Positions 26,668-35,760 of a DNA stretch of 64,000 nucleotides are shown in pieces; within the stretch, counting starts at the first letter, position 1; each line of letters begins with the position of its first letter. The notes under the pieces are model-generated. The model searched no databases. It worked only from the letters and a program-made list of their open reading frames with translations, and had not been told where the DNA came from. The DNA is from Dickeya zeae NCPPB 2538 (GTDB taxonomy: Bacteria; Pseudomonadota; Gammaproteobacteria; Enterobacterales; Enterobacteriaceae), in contig NZ_CM001977.1 in assembly GCF_000406165.1 (NCBI RefSeq), positions 2,054,124 to 2,118,123 on the forward strand, written 5' to 3'. The position numbers and the translations under genes were made by a program.

Positions 26668-29600
26668 ATGTTGGGCAATATCACTCATATTCAGCGACAA
26701 TCGTCGTTGACAGACATCCAGAACTCCGCCCCCCAACGCAGTCATACACTGACGCAAGGCAGTACGAGCGTGCCCGCGCAGTCCACGTCGGCGTCACTGC
26801 AACGGGCAGGAATGCACGCCGGTATCGCACCGGTTAGCCAGCAGCCGTCGCTTCCCAATGGTGAAGGTGCGCAGATTGGCCGTTCTCCCAATTTGCAGGG
26901 CATGCAAGGGGCGATAGACCGTGCGCTATCGACAACCGCGAATACACCTGCGGTGGCTGGGTCAGGCAGTGTGATATCGCTGGATAAAAAAGGGCGGCTT
27001 GAACTGGGCGAAGGGGTGTCCGATCACCTGAAAACGCTGTTGTCGCAAACGCTCGGTAAGAACGCGTTGCCCTTTGTCGCGCATCAGGCTAGCGACGATG
27101 GTAGCCAACATGTGCTGATGGATAAAAGCGGTCGACTGTTTAGCCTACATCTGGCCGGTGACAGAATGGTGGCGTTACATTCCAGCGCCCCCGCACAGGC
27201 GGGTAAAGCCGCACAGGCGTTGTCTGGCAAACATCAGGCCAGCTTTGCGCTGGAGATGGATGATACGCACGTCCGTGCGTCTGTCGTTAACCACAGTGGC
27301 GTCACTACCATCAACCTGCCACAACCCGGGCGGGTAGTTCAGGCATTGTTGACAGGGGTACACACCGACCCGTCAAACGAGAACCAGACGCTGAGGATTC
27401 ATGACAAAGCGCTGTATAGCCTGAATGCCGATCAGGTATGGGAGAAGAAAAGCGATACGCCGCATAGCCAACTGGCGGGTCAGGCGGATGGCAAACTGTA
27501 TGCCGTGAAAGACGATAAGACGCTGGCTAACCTGTCGGCAGGGCACGAGTCGGCACTGTTTGCCGACAAAATCAAATCGTTCTCGGCCAATGCGCAGGGC
27601 AATGTGGCGGTACTGACGGAAAAAGAGAACAACACCGCCCAGATTCACTTGTTACCCAAAGCCGATGCGCCGACAGACGAACATAAAACGCTCAACCTGA
27701 GGCTTGACGGCAATGTCGCGTTGGCGCGCGGTAGTGAGCAGGTCAACGCTAAAGCTGTTGGGCTGGATGGCGACCGGTTGTTTGTCGCCGATGACGAAGG
27801 CAAGGTCTTTGCCGGGAAGTTGCCCTCGGGTGACGACAATACCGTGAAGCTGGAACCGTATCACAGCCCGGCGCTGAACGCCGCGTTTGGTGATAATCAC
27901 AAGGTACAAGGGTTTGTCGCGGGCGATGGCGGCGCCATGAATGCGCAGGTCAACGATGCCACCGGGCAGAAACATCTGGCGCCGCTGGCCGACGGCAGCA
28001 AACCGGGAGAAACCGAAGGGTTCAAACCGGGCTGGAATTTGAGCGATGCGTTAATCGTCGACAATAAAGCCGGATTAACCAAGCTGGAACCGTTAGCGCA
28101 TGAAGCGATGGACATGGGGAGGCTTGGCACCATGGCGCTGCATGACGACAAAATTCACTACCTTGACAATACCACCCAGAGCTGGACCAAAACCGACGTG
28201 GGTGCCAGCCAGTTGAAACGCGGTCTGGATAATCAGGCGTATGTGCTCGATGAGGGGCAGGTGAAGAAGCTGTCCATCAACCAAAAGGCCGACAGCGTCA
28301 CCCACGGTGATAGCAACGTGTTTGCTGTCACGCAGGGGCGTAACTCGCCCTCGGCGGGCGACCCGTTATCCGGGCCGGATAAAAACAGCGGTACCAGTGC
28401 ACTGGCGGTGGTGGATGGCAACAAATATGTTACCGCCACCGCACAAGGCGCGTTGCAACTGCATCTCAACAAACCGGGTTTACAGCGTGCGGCGATACCG
28501 CCCCAGCCATTACCGACCGATGGGCTGATCGGTGAAGTGAAACATCTGGCGTTGGATAAGGAGCAGAACCTGTTCGCGCTCAATAACGACGGACAGTTAT
28601 TCAGGCTGGATAAACAGGCGTTACAGGGTCACGCAGAGGTGCGAGCCAGTAGCCGGTGGCAGCCGGTTGCGTTGCCGGACAATGTGAAGGCCGAGCAGTT
28701 GTCGACCAGCAAAAACCACGAGCCGATGATCGTGGATGACGGGCATCAGCAGCACAGCTTAACGAGCGATGGCTGGAAAAACGCCACGCCGGAAACCCCC
28801 GACACGCATGCGCCACGTGCCGCCGCTGCGGCTTATGATCGGCTGGCGGGGGCGACCAAAGCGGTACACATTCCCTTGACTCACCTCACGGGAAAAGTGG
28901 AGGCACAGGTTCTGGGGCGCTCAGGGATGGAAAGCCATAAGACCAACAGTCACTTTGGTGATTTTTTGGGAGCTTATGTCAAAGAAACGGTGAAAGAGAT
29001 AGCCAGAAAGCCGATTGACGCCGCACAACACCACCTGAAAGGGCGGGAAGGGCTGTCACCGCTTTACGACACGCAGGCCAACCTGTTTAAAAAATTGGAA
29101 CTGGCGGTCTCTTCTCATCGCTGGAGTGCTAAACGTGAAGATTTGCAAAGTCGGCTGGAAAAACTCGATTTAGGCGAGGCCGGAAAGCCGTTACTGGATG
29201 AATTGAAATCATTCCAGAACGATGTGGAAATGAGTGCGGCTAAATCCGCCACCTTGCTAGGCAAGCATCAGGGGGTATTGCAACCTGGCGGCGAGGTCAA
29301 CGACACCTTCAAACCCTCGGCATTCAAAGCGGTGGCTCAAGCCATCAATGATAAGCGTTCCGGCAACGATCTGAGTGTGGCGCTGTCGACGGTCATCAAC
29401 GCGGCACCGCTTTCCAAAGACAGCAAAGCCGGGGCATTGCTGAACACCTTCGTCGCCAAAAAAGTCGACATGAGCTACCAGAGTGACAGCGTGGCAACCG
29501 GGCCCCGCCGCGATCTGGGCGATGCGATGGCGCTGACCAAATCACGTCTGGCGTTGGATGTCATGACGGCAAGCGATCTGCACGGCATCGTTGATAAGCT

Positions 29601-31563
29601 GGCCACCTTCTCCGGTAAACAACCGAGCGCGGCTGAGCTTAAGCCGGTGCACGCGGCCCTGAGTGCGCTGCGTGATCACCACTACGGTGATAACGACGTC
29701 AAAAAGGTCACGGATATGGGCTTTACCCGGTTTGGCGCGCTGGAGGCGGATTACGATGCGGTGAAAACGTTTACTCAGGCGTTTAGTAACGAGAAAAGCG
29801 CCGTCAACCTGACCTCTCGCACCTCGCTGGATGCCAGCGACAAGGCCGGGTTAGCCAGTAAACTCAAAGAGACCATTTTGTCGCTGGATAACGGTGAAAG
29901 CCTGGCCGTTAACCGCAGTTATAACGCCGGGGCCAGTACCTTCTATGTACCGGCGAAGGCCAAAGTGATGCTCAACGCCACCGCGTTCCCGATTGTGCCC
30001 AACGGCGGCGTCACCGGCGATCGCGCCTATAGCCTCACCTTCAGCCGCAGCGACAACGGTATTGACGTTAACTTTGGGCGCAATGGGGGATTGAATGCCA
30101 AAGTTGGGGTCTCAACCGGGCAAATACCGAATGATGCGAAGAAGAGTTTTGATTTCGACGATAAAAAACACACCGTGACGTTGGACGTTCGCTTTGGCGG
30201 CAGCCTCTCCGCTGGGCTGGGAACCGTTCAACAAAATGGCCTCAAATTCACGCTGAGCGAAAAAGAGCTGCCCGGTTTTATCGATAACCTGATGGAAGGC
30301 AAGATGAACCCGCTGGATCTGGTGGCAAAGGGGAACGACCACCGGGTCAAAGAGGGATTCTCCATTAAATTTGATGTGGATGCCGCCCTGACGGCTGATG
30401 CCCGTGCCGAAGTCAATCTGACGGATAAACCCGCCGCGTCGAAAAAAGGCAAAGTGCCGACCTCTGCGACCCGTTTTTCTGTTGGCGTGGGTGCTGGGGC
30501 GAACCTGATGTCGGCCAGCCATGAGCACAGCACGGTGCGGGGGGCGTTCACCGAGCAGAATGCGACCACCAACAACCGGGCGCGCTTCATGAACCAGGTG
30601 AATGTCGGGGCCAACGTCACCGCGTTTGCTGGAATCACCCGACCGGACCCGAATGGTGCATGGGTAGCCCCGCTAACCACCGGTGCATCGGCCACGATGA
30701 CGGTAGACACCAAAACCAACCACAGTATCAGTATGCAGCTCAAACCAGCCCAACCGCTGGAACATCGCGAGATGGATAACCTGCTGACGGCCTTGAAGAA
30801 AAAATTCACCGACCCAGAGACACAGCAGGTGTTGAAAGGCGTGAAAGACCTGACGGATGTTGGCGAACAACTGGCCATTCTGAATACGCATTTTGACGCG
30901 AAAACCCCAGTGGACGACGGTCAGTATGGTGCCATCAGGGATTTGCAGGCGAAGGTTCGACAGCATGACGCGGCGGGAAAACAGGGTGTGACGCTGGATA
31001 GTGCCAGCTACAGCACCACGTACGCTAACCTGTCCAAACTGGACAGCAATGGGATTTTCCATGCGTTGCGCAAGCTGGTCAGCGACAACCTGCCACCCAC
31101 CAACGCCGAGCGTATTCATGGGTTTATGGAGGAAAACCCGGCGCTGAAAGCCGTGGTGCAAAAAATGCAGTCACTGACCAACGCCACCGCCGGCGTCAGC
31201 CTGGAGTTGAAAGACGAGGTGAAAGCAAGGGTCGAAAAAGGCATCCAGAACAATACGCTGGGTAAGGATGATATTGCGGCTATTTTCCGCGACAGCAACA
31301 ACCTGCGTATCAAGTCAGTCGATTTCACCCAAACGGTAAAAAATAAGGAAGGGCTGGCGTTTCCGCTGCCGATTGTCAGCGCAGGCAGCAGTGCCGATGT
31401 CAGCATGACCAAACTGCTGGGCAAAATTAACTTCAGCTACGGCCAGAACCAGAACAACCCCGCCAGTTTCAGTCTGGAAGGGGCTATCGCTAAAGCCAAT
31501 CCTGAGGTGTCGCAGGCGGTCAATCAGATGCATCAGCATGGCATCACGCTTGAGAAATCCTGA
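26668..31563 (+). CDS. dspE: DspE/AvrE-family type III effector
   Basis: A very large virulence effector injected into plant cells; AvrE-family proteins form water- and solute-permeable channels in the host plasma membrane. It is colinear with Erwinia amylovora DspE over most of its length: DKKGRLELGEGVSDHLKTLL, SDDGSQHVLMDKSGRLFSLH, TDMGFTRFGALEADYDAVKTF, LSLDNGESLAVNRSYNAGAS and FSYGQNQNNPASFSLEGAIA. The N-terminus (about 110 residues) is Ser/Thr/Gln-rich and unstructured, as in secreted effectors, and is shorter than in E. amylovora. ATG 26668 (1631 residues, GGGAGAAGG upstream) is chosen because the hrp box lies between it and the alternative ATG 26452. Confidence 0.95.
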   Translation: MLGNITHIQRQSSLTDIQNSAPQRSHTLTQGSTSVPAQSTSASLQRAGMHAGIAPVSQQPSLPNGEGAQIGRSPNLQGMQGAIDRALSTTANTPAVAGSGSVISLDKKGRLELGEGVSDHLKTLLSQTLGKNALPFVAHQASDDGSQHVLMDKSGRLFSLHLAGDRMVALHSSAPAQAGKAAQALSGKHQASFALEMDDTHVRASVVNHSGVTTINLPQPGRVVQALLTGVHTDPSNENQTLRIHDKALYSLNADQVWEKKSDTPHSQLAGQADGKLYAVKDDKTLANLSAGHESALFADKIKSFSANAQGNVAVLTEKENNTAQIHLLPKADAPTDEHKTLNLRLDGNVALARGSEQVNAKAVGLDGDRLFVADDEGKVFAGKLPSGDDNTVKLEPYHSPALNAAFGDNHKVQGFVAGDGGAMNAQVNDATGQKHLAPLADGSKPGETEGFKPGWNLSDALIVDNKAGLTKLEPLAHEAMDMGRLGTMALHDDKIHYLDNTTQSWTKTDVGASQLKRGLDNQAYVLDEGQVKKLSINQKADSVTHGDSNVFAVTQGRNSPSAGDPLSGPDKNSGTSALAVVDGNKYVTATAQGALQLHLNKPGLQRAAIPPQPLPTDGLIGEVKHLALDKEQNLFALNNDGQLFRLDKQALQGHAEVRASSRWQPVALPDNVKAEQLSTSKNHEPMIVDDGHQQHSLTSDGWKNATPETPDTHAPRAAAAAYDRLAGATKAVHIPLTHLTGKVEAQVLGRSGMESHKTNSHFGDFLGAYVKETVKEIARKPIDAAQHHLKGREGLSPLYDTQANLFKKLELAVSSHRWSAKREDLQSRLEKLDLGEAGKPLLDELKSFQNDVEMSAAKSATLLGKHQGVLQPGGEVNDTFKPSAFKAVAQAINDKRSGNDLSVALSTVINAAPLSKDSKAGALLNTFVAKKVDMSYQSDSVATGPRRDLGDAMALTKSRLALDVMTASDLHGIVDKLATFSGKQPSAAELKPVHAALSALRDHHYGDNDVKKVTDMGFTRFGALEADYDAVKTFTQAFSNEKSAVNLTSRTSLDASDKAGLASKLKETILSLDNGESLAVNRSYNAGASTFYVPAKAKVMLNATAFPIVPNGGVTGDRAYSLTFSRSDNGIDVNFGRNGGLNAKVGVSTGQIPNDAKKSFDFDDKKHTVTLDVRFGGSLSAGLGTVQQNGLKFTLSEKELPGFIDNLMEGKMNPLDLVAKGNDHRVKEGFSIKFDVDAALTADARAEVNLTDKPAASKKGKVPTSATRFSVGVGAGANLMSASHEHSTVRGAFTEQNATTNNRARFMNQVNVGANVTAFAGITRPDPNGAWVAPLTTGASATMTVDTKTNHSISMQLKPAQPLEHREMDNLLTALKKKFTDPETQQVLKGVKDLTDVGEQLAILNTHFDAKTPVDDGQYGAIRDLQAKVRQHDAAGKQGVTLDSASYSTTYANLSKLDSNGIFHALRKLVSDNLPPTNAERIHGFMEENPALKAVVQKMQSLTNATAGVSLELKDEVKARVEKGIQNNTLGKDDIAAIFRDSNNLRIKSVDFTQTVKNKEGLAFPLPIVSAGSSADVSMTKLLGKINFSYGQNQNNPASFSLEGAIAKANPEVSQAVNQMHQHGITLEKS

Positions 31564-31630
31564 TAAAGCAACGGCATATGTGGAAACGGAGCGACGAATA
31601 TTTATCGATTCATTAAAGGAGTAAAACACC

Positions 31631-32053
31631 ATGACCTCAGCACAACAACAGGCGGCGCGTTTGCTGCAACATTTCAGTCAGTTTAACCACACCCGGCTGG
31701 CGCTCAATAACGGCATCTGTGTTCTGAATGATGCACAGGGGCAAGAGGCGGCGGTCATCGAAGTGCCAGCACAAAGCGACAACCTGTTACTGCACTGCCA
31801 GATAGTGAACCTGCAAGGGGAAGATCGACCCGCTATCTACCGCCTGATGTTACTGCTCAATTTCGAGATGGCGGCGATGCGCGGCTGCTGGCTGGCACTG
31901 GATGAGTTCGATAACCTGCGGCTATGCACTCAGCACCTGCTCGATACGCTGGATGAGCCGGGCTTTACCGCGTTGCTTACTGGCTATATCCGGCAGGTGA
32001 GCGACGTTCGAGCCTTTATCACACAGTCGTTGGCAGACATTCAGGCCGCCTGA
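31631..32053 (+). CDS. dspF: DspF, type III chaperone of DspE
   Basis: A small cytoplasmic chaperone that keeps DspE secretion-competent. The 140-residue product is acidic and Leu-rich, with RLALNNGICVLNDAQGQEAA and LLHCQIVNLQGEDRPAIYRL in the alpha/beta CesT-like fold. AAAGGAG precedes the ATG. It starts 68 bases after dspE on the same strand; dspE-dspF adjacency is universal for this effector family. Confidence 0.92.
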   Translation: MTSAQQQAARLLQHFSQFNHTRLALNNGICVLNDAQGQEAAVIEVPAQSDNLLLHCQIVNLQGEDRPAIYRLMLLLNFEMAAMRGCWLALDEFDNLRLCTQHLLDTLDEPGFTALLTGYIRQVSDVRAFITQSLADIQAA

Positions 32054-32124
32054 CGAGGTCTGTACTAAAGAGATCTGTTCTAATAAGTTCTTACCTCTGA
32101 AATCATCGTATCCACATCATCACA

Positions 32125-32144
32125 CCGGTCGCGGCTGCGACCGG
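32125..32144 (+). terminator. Hairpin after dspF
   Basis: CCGGTCGC (32125-32132) pairs with GCGACCGG (32137-32144) around GGCT. There is no T run, so it is a terminator-like hairpin separating dspEF from recC. Confidence 0.5.
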
Positions 32145-32253
32145 CTTCGCATGACGCGCTTCCCGGTATCACAGCCAATCCCATGAATGCTAAGATATTT
32201 ACTGACTGTACTGTTATTCGGTACATCCGGTGCGGCAACGAGCAGAGAGAGCG

Positions 32254-35200
32254 ATGAACGAAAACAGGCTACGACCCGGTTTGATGGCGATCCACAGCAA
32301 CCATCCTGAAGCGCTGCGTGACGTGCTGGTATCGTGGATGGCGGCCAACCCGCTGTCCGGGCTAGAAAACGAACTGATTCTGGTGCAAAGCAACGGTATC
32401 GGGCAGTGGCTGAAACTGGCGCTGGCGCGCGATGCCCGCGATGGCGGCTGTGGTGTGGCTGCCGCGCTGGATATTCAGTTACCGTCACGTTTTTTCTGGC
32501 AGGTTTACCGTGCGGTGCTGGGCCGTGAGCAGGTACCGGAAACCTCTCCCTTTGATAAACCGTTGTTGGTCTGGCGGCTGTTACGCCTGTTGCCGGACCT
32601 GCTGACACAGCCCGAATTTGCCGCGCTGGCGCGTTTTTTGCGACAGGATACCGATTTGCGAAAACACTACCAGTTGGCCGAACGGCTGGCTGACCTGTTC
32701 GACCAATATCAGGTGTATCGCGCCGACTGGCTGGCCGACTGGAGCGAAGGGCGGGATGTGCTGACCAGCCACCGACGCGGCGTGGAGCCGCTGCCAGAGG
32801 AGCAGCGCTGGCAACCGTTGTTGTGGCGTGCACTACTGGCGGATACCGGCGAGGCACTGTCCGGCACCAGCCGTGCGGCGTTGCACCGACGTTTTCTGGA
32901 TGAGGTCGACCGGCGAGGCGACAGCGAACGTCCGTCCGGTTTACCGTCACGTGTTGTCGTGTTTGGTATTTCGTCATTATCGCAACAGGCGCTGGAGTTG
33001 CTGGCGGCCATCGGGCGTTGGACCCAGGTGTTCATGTGCGTGCATAACCCGTGCGAACATTACTGGGGCAACATCATTGCCGATAAAGACCTGTTGCGTG
33101 CTGAACGCGCCCGTCAGCAGCGAAAACCCGGCATGCCAGAAGTGATTGCGCTGGAGGAATTACATCAGCATGCCCACCCGCTGCTGGCGGCATGGGGCAA
33201 ACAAGGGCGCGACTACATCGGGTTGCTCGATGAGTACGACCAGCGTGAGCAATATGAATCTCAACTGCAACCGGTGATCTCACGTATTGATCTATTCAAC
33301 AGTAACGGCGAAGACTGCCTGCTGCATCAGCTACAGGACGACATTCGGGATTTGCGCCCGCTGGCGGAAAGCCGGTCGCGCTGGCCCGCCATCGACCCCG
33401 ATCAGGATAGTTCTGTCCGGTTTCATCTGGCGCACAGCCCGCAGCGTGAAGTCGAAGTGCTGCATGACCAACTGCTGGCGGCGTTTGCCGCCGACCCGAC
33501 ACTGCGCCCGAGCGATGTGATTGTGATGGTGCCGGACATTAACGGCTATGCGCCGCATATTCAGGCGGTATTCGGGTTGATAGACCGGCAGGACCCGCGT
33601 TACATCCCATTCAGTGTGGCGGATCGCGGCGCACGGCAGAACAACCTGGTGTTGGCGGCGCTGGAAAAACTGTTGCACCTGCCGCAGTCGCGCGTGGCGG
33701 TCAGCGATGTGCTGGATCTACTGGACGTACCGGCGGTGCGCCAGCGTTTTGCCATCGAAGAAGAGCAGCTACCGTTATTACAGCGCTGGATTCGGGCGGC
33801 CAACGTGCGCTGGGGATTGCATGCGCGCCAACGCCAAAGTCTTAACCTGCCGGATGCGCCGGAACAGAACAGCTGGTTTTTCGGCCTGCGCCGTATGCTG
33901 CTGGGGTATGCGGTGGGAGCAGGTAGTGCCTGGCGGGATATCGAACCGTTGGATGAAATCGGCGGGCTGGATGCTGCGCTGGCTGGACAACTGGCGTGGT
34001 TGCTCGACCGGCTCGATTACAGTTGGCAGCAGTTGTGTCAGCCTGCGACGCCGGTGCAGTGGGGCGAGCGATTACGTGTACTGCTGAGTACGTTTTTTGC
34101 GGCGGATGATGGCGAGGATGGCTTCATGCTACTGCAACTGGACGAAGGGTTGCAGAACTGGCTGGAGGCGTGCGAATCGGTCACGTTGACGCAGGAACTG
34201 CCGTTATCGGTGGTTCGTGAACACTGGCTGGGGTTATTTGAACAGGCGAGCCTGACCCAGCCGTTTTTCGCCGGGGCCGTTACCTTCGCCACATTGATGC
34301 CGATGCGCGCCATCCCATTCCGCCATGTGTGCCTGCTGGGTATGAATGACGGTGATTACCCCCGCAACCGGGTGCCGCTGGACTTCGACCTGATGGGGCA
34401 GGATTACCGCCCCGGCGACCGTTCCCGCCGTGAAGATGATCGTTACCTGTTTCTGGAGGCGTTGCTGTCGGCACGTGAGCGGCTGTATATCAGTTGGGTC
34501 GGGCGCAGTATCCACGATAACAGCGAACGTCCGCCCTCGGTGCTGGTGGCGCAACTGCGCGACCACCTCAGCAACGGCTGGCGGACGGTTAACGGGCAGG
34601 ACATTCTCCCAGGGTTAACGGTGGAGCACCGGTTGCAGCCTTTCAGCCCGGAGTACTTTACCGCGGGCAGTCCGTTGTTCAGTTATGCCCGCGAGTGGCG
34701 CGCCGGACTGCCGTCATACAATGGCGCGTTACCGCACACGGCTGCCGCCCCGAATGCCGTGTTGGATGATTATGTGCAGGAGGGGGTACTGACGTTGCGT
34801 CAACTGGCCGATTTTGTGCGTGACCCGGTACGCAGCTTCTTTCGTTTACGGCTCAACGTCTGGTTTGAGCAGGAAGACCCCACCAGTCAGGATCAGGAAC
34901 CGTTTGCTATCGATGCACTGGAAAACTGGCGTCTGCAACATGAGTTGATCCAGGTACAAAAAGCCGCGTTGCAGCGGCAGATTCCCCGCGAACAGGCGCT
35001 GGCTGAGCATTTGCAGCGTATCGCCCGGCGTGGCGAGCTGGCACCCGGCGGTTTTACCACGGTACTGGAGCAGGATTTGGCCGAACCGATGGCGGACCTG
35101 TTTACCCGTTATGAACAAGAGCGGGATAAATGGCCGACAGCGATACCGGACGAATCGCTCTCGCTGTCGGAGTTACCGCTGGAAGACTGGCTGAACGAAC

Positions 35201-35760
35201 TGCGCCTTGACGAACAGGGCAACCGCTGTCGGCTGGTGCTGGAAAGTGGCGGGTTGCTCCATCCCACCCGTCGCAGTTACCGCCTGGATAAACTGTTGCC
35301 GTTCTGGGTGGCGCATCTGGCCGGGCACCTCGGCGGGCACACGTTACACAGCACGCTGGTCAGCAAAAACGGTACCGTTCATCTGCCTGCGCTGGAGCCT
35401 GCGCAAGCGGCGGCTTACTGGCAGTCACTGGTGGATGCCTGGCGGCAGGGCATGCGTTGCCCGTTGCCCGTCGCGGTGAAAACCGGGTTTCGCTGGCTGG
35501 AGGTTGGCGGTGAACCGGGGCAATCGGCTGATGGTGAAGCAGGGAAAGCGGCACGCCAGTGCTATGAGGAGCATGACCCTGCTAACCGCAAATTTGCCGA
35601 ATCAGTATCTAACCCTTATCTGGCGCGGGCTTTCCCGACGTTCGAACAGCTGTGGGCCGACGGCGAGTTTGCCCGCTGGGTACAGCAGTTGCTGGCACCG
35701 CTACACCACACATTGAAAGCCGCATCGGCGAGAAATAAAAAATCAGGAGGTCAGCCATGA
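32254..35760 (+). CDS. recC: Exodeoxyribonuclease V gamma subunit RecC, Pseudomonas-like type
   Basis: The Chi-recognising subunit of RecBCD. The 1168-residue product has the inactive SF1-helicase-like N-half (NELILVQSNGIGQWLKLALA, YQLAERLADLFDQYQVYRAD), the family segment HSPQREVEVLHDQLLAAF and MPMRAIPFRHVCLLGMNDGD followed by GDRSRREDDRYLFLEALLSA. It aligns with E. coli RecC (1122) only in these blocks; the N-terminus and insertions look more like Pseudomonas RecC. ATG 32254 was chosen (AGAGAG upstream; GTG 32230 possible). The stop overlaps recB by four bases with no ptrA between. Confidence 0.92.
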   Translation: MNENRLRPGLMAIHSNHPEALRDVLVSWMAANPLSGLENELILVQSNGIGQWLKLALARDARDGGCGVAAALDIQLPSRFFWQVYRAVLGREQVPETSPFDKPLLVWRLLRLLPDLLTQPEFAALARFLRQDTDLRKHYQLAERLADLFDQYQVYRADWLADWSEGRDVLTSHRRGVEPLPEEQRWQPLLWRALLADTGEALSGTSRAALHRRFLDEVDRRGDSERPSGLPSRVVVFGISSLSQQALELLAAIGRWTQVFMCVHNPCEHYWGNIIADKDLLRAERARQQRKPGMPEVIALEELHQHAHPLLAAWGKQGRDYIGLLDEYDQREQYESQLQPVISRIDLFNSNGEDCLLHQLQDDIRDLRPLAESRSRWPAIDPDQDSSVRFHLAHSPQREVEVLHDQLLAAFAADPTLRPSDVIVMVPDINGYAPHIQAVFGLIDRQDPRYIPFSVADRGARQNNLVLAALEKLLHLPQSRVAVSDVLDLLDVPAVRQRFAIEEEQLPLLQRWIRAANVRWGLHARQRQSLNLPDAPEQNSWFFGLRRMLLGYAVGAGSAWRDIEPLDEIGGLDAALAGQLAWLLDRLDYSWQQLCQPATPVQWGERLRVLLSTFFAADDGEDGFMLLQLDEGLQNWLEACESVTLTQELPLSVVREHWLGLFEQASLTQPFFAGAVTFATLMPMRAIPFRHVCLLGMNDGDYPRNRVPLDFDLMGQDYRPGDRSRREDDRYLFLEALLSARERLYISWVGRSIHDNSERPPSVLVAQLRDHLSNGWRTVNGQDILPGLTVEHRLQPFSPEYFTAGSPLFSYAREWRAGLPSYNGALPHTAAAPNAVLDDYVQEGVLTLRQLADFVRDPVRSFFRLRLNVWFEQEDPTSQDQEPFAIDALENWRLQHELIQVQKAALQRQIPREQALAEHLQRIARRGELAPGGFTTVLEQDLAEPMADLFTRYEQERDKWPTAIPDESLSLSELPLEDWLNELRLDEQGNRCRLVLESGGLLHPTRRSYRLDKLLPFWVAHLAGHLGGHTLHSTLVSKNGTVHLPALEPAQAAAYWQSLVDAWRQGMRCPLPVAVKTGFRWLEVGGEPGQSADGEAGKAARQCYEEHDPANRKFAESVSNPYLARAFPTFEQLWADGEFARWVQQLLAPLHHTLKAASARNKKSGGQP

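Noticed and set aside
32120..32977. 285-codon minus-strand open frame over recC
   Set aside because: A shadow of GC-rich recC coding sequence; composition is Arg/Pro/Ala-rich noise. The same holds for frames at 36445-37182 and 40373-41062.
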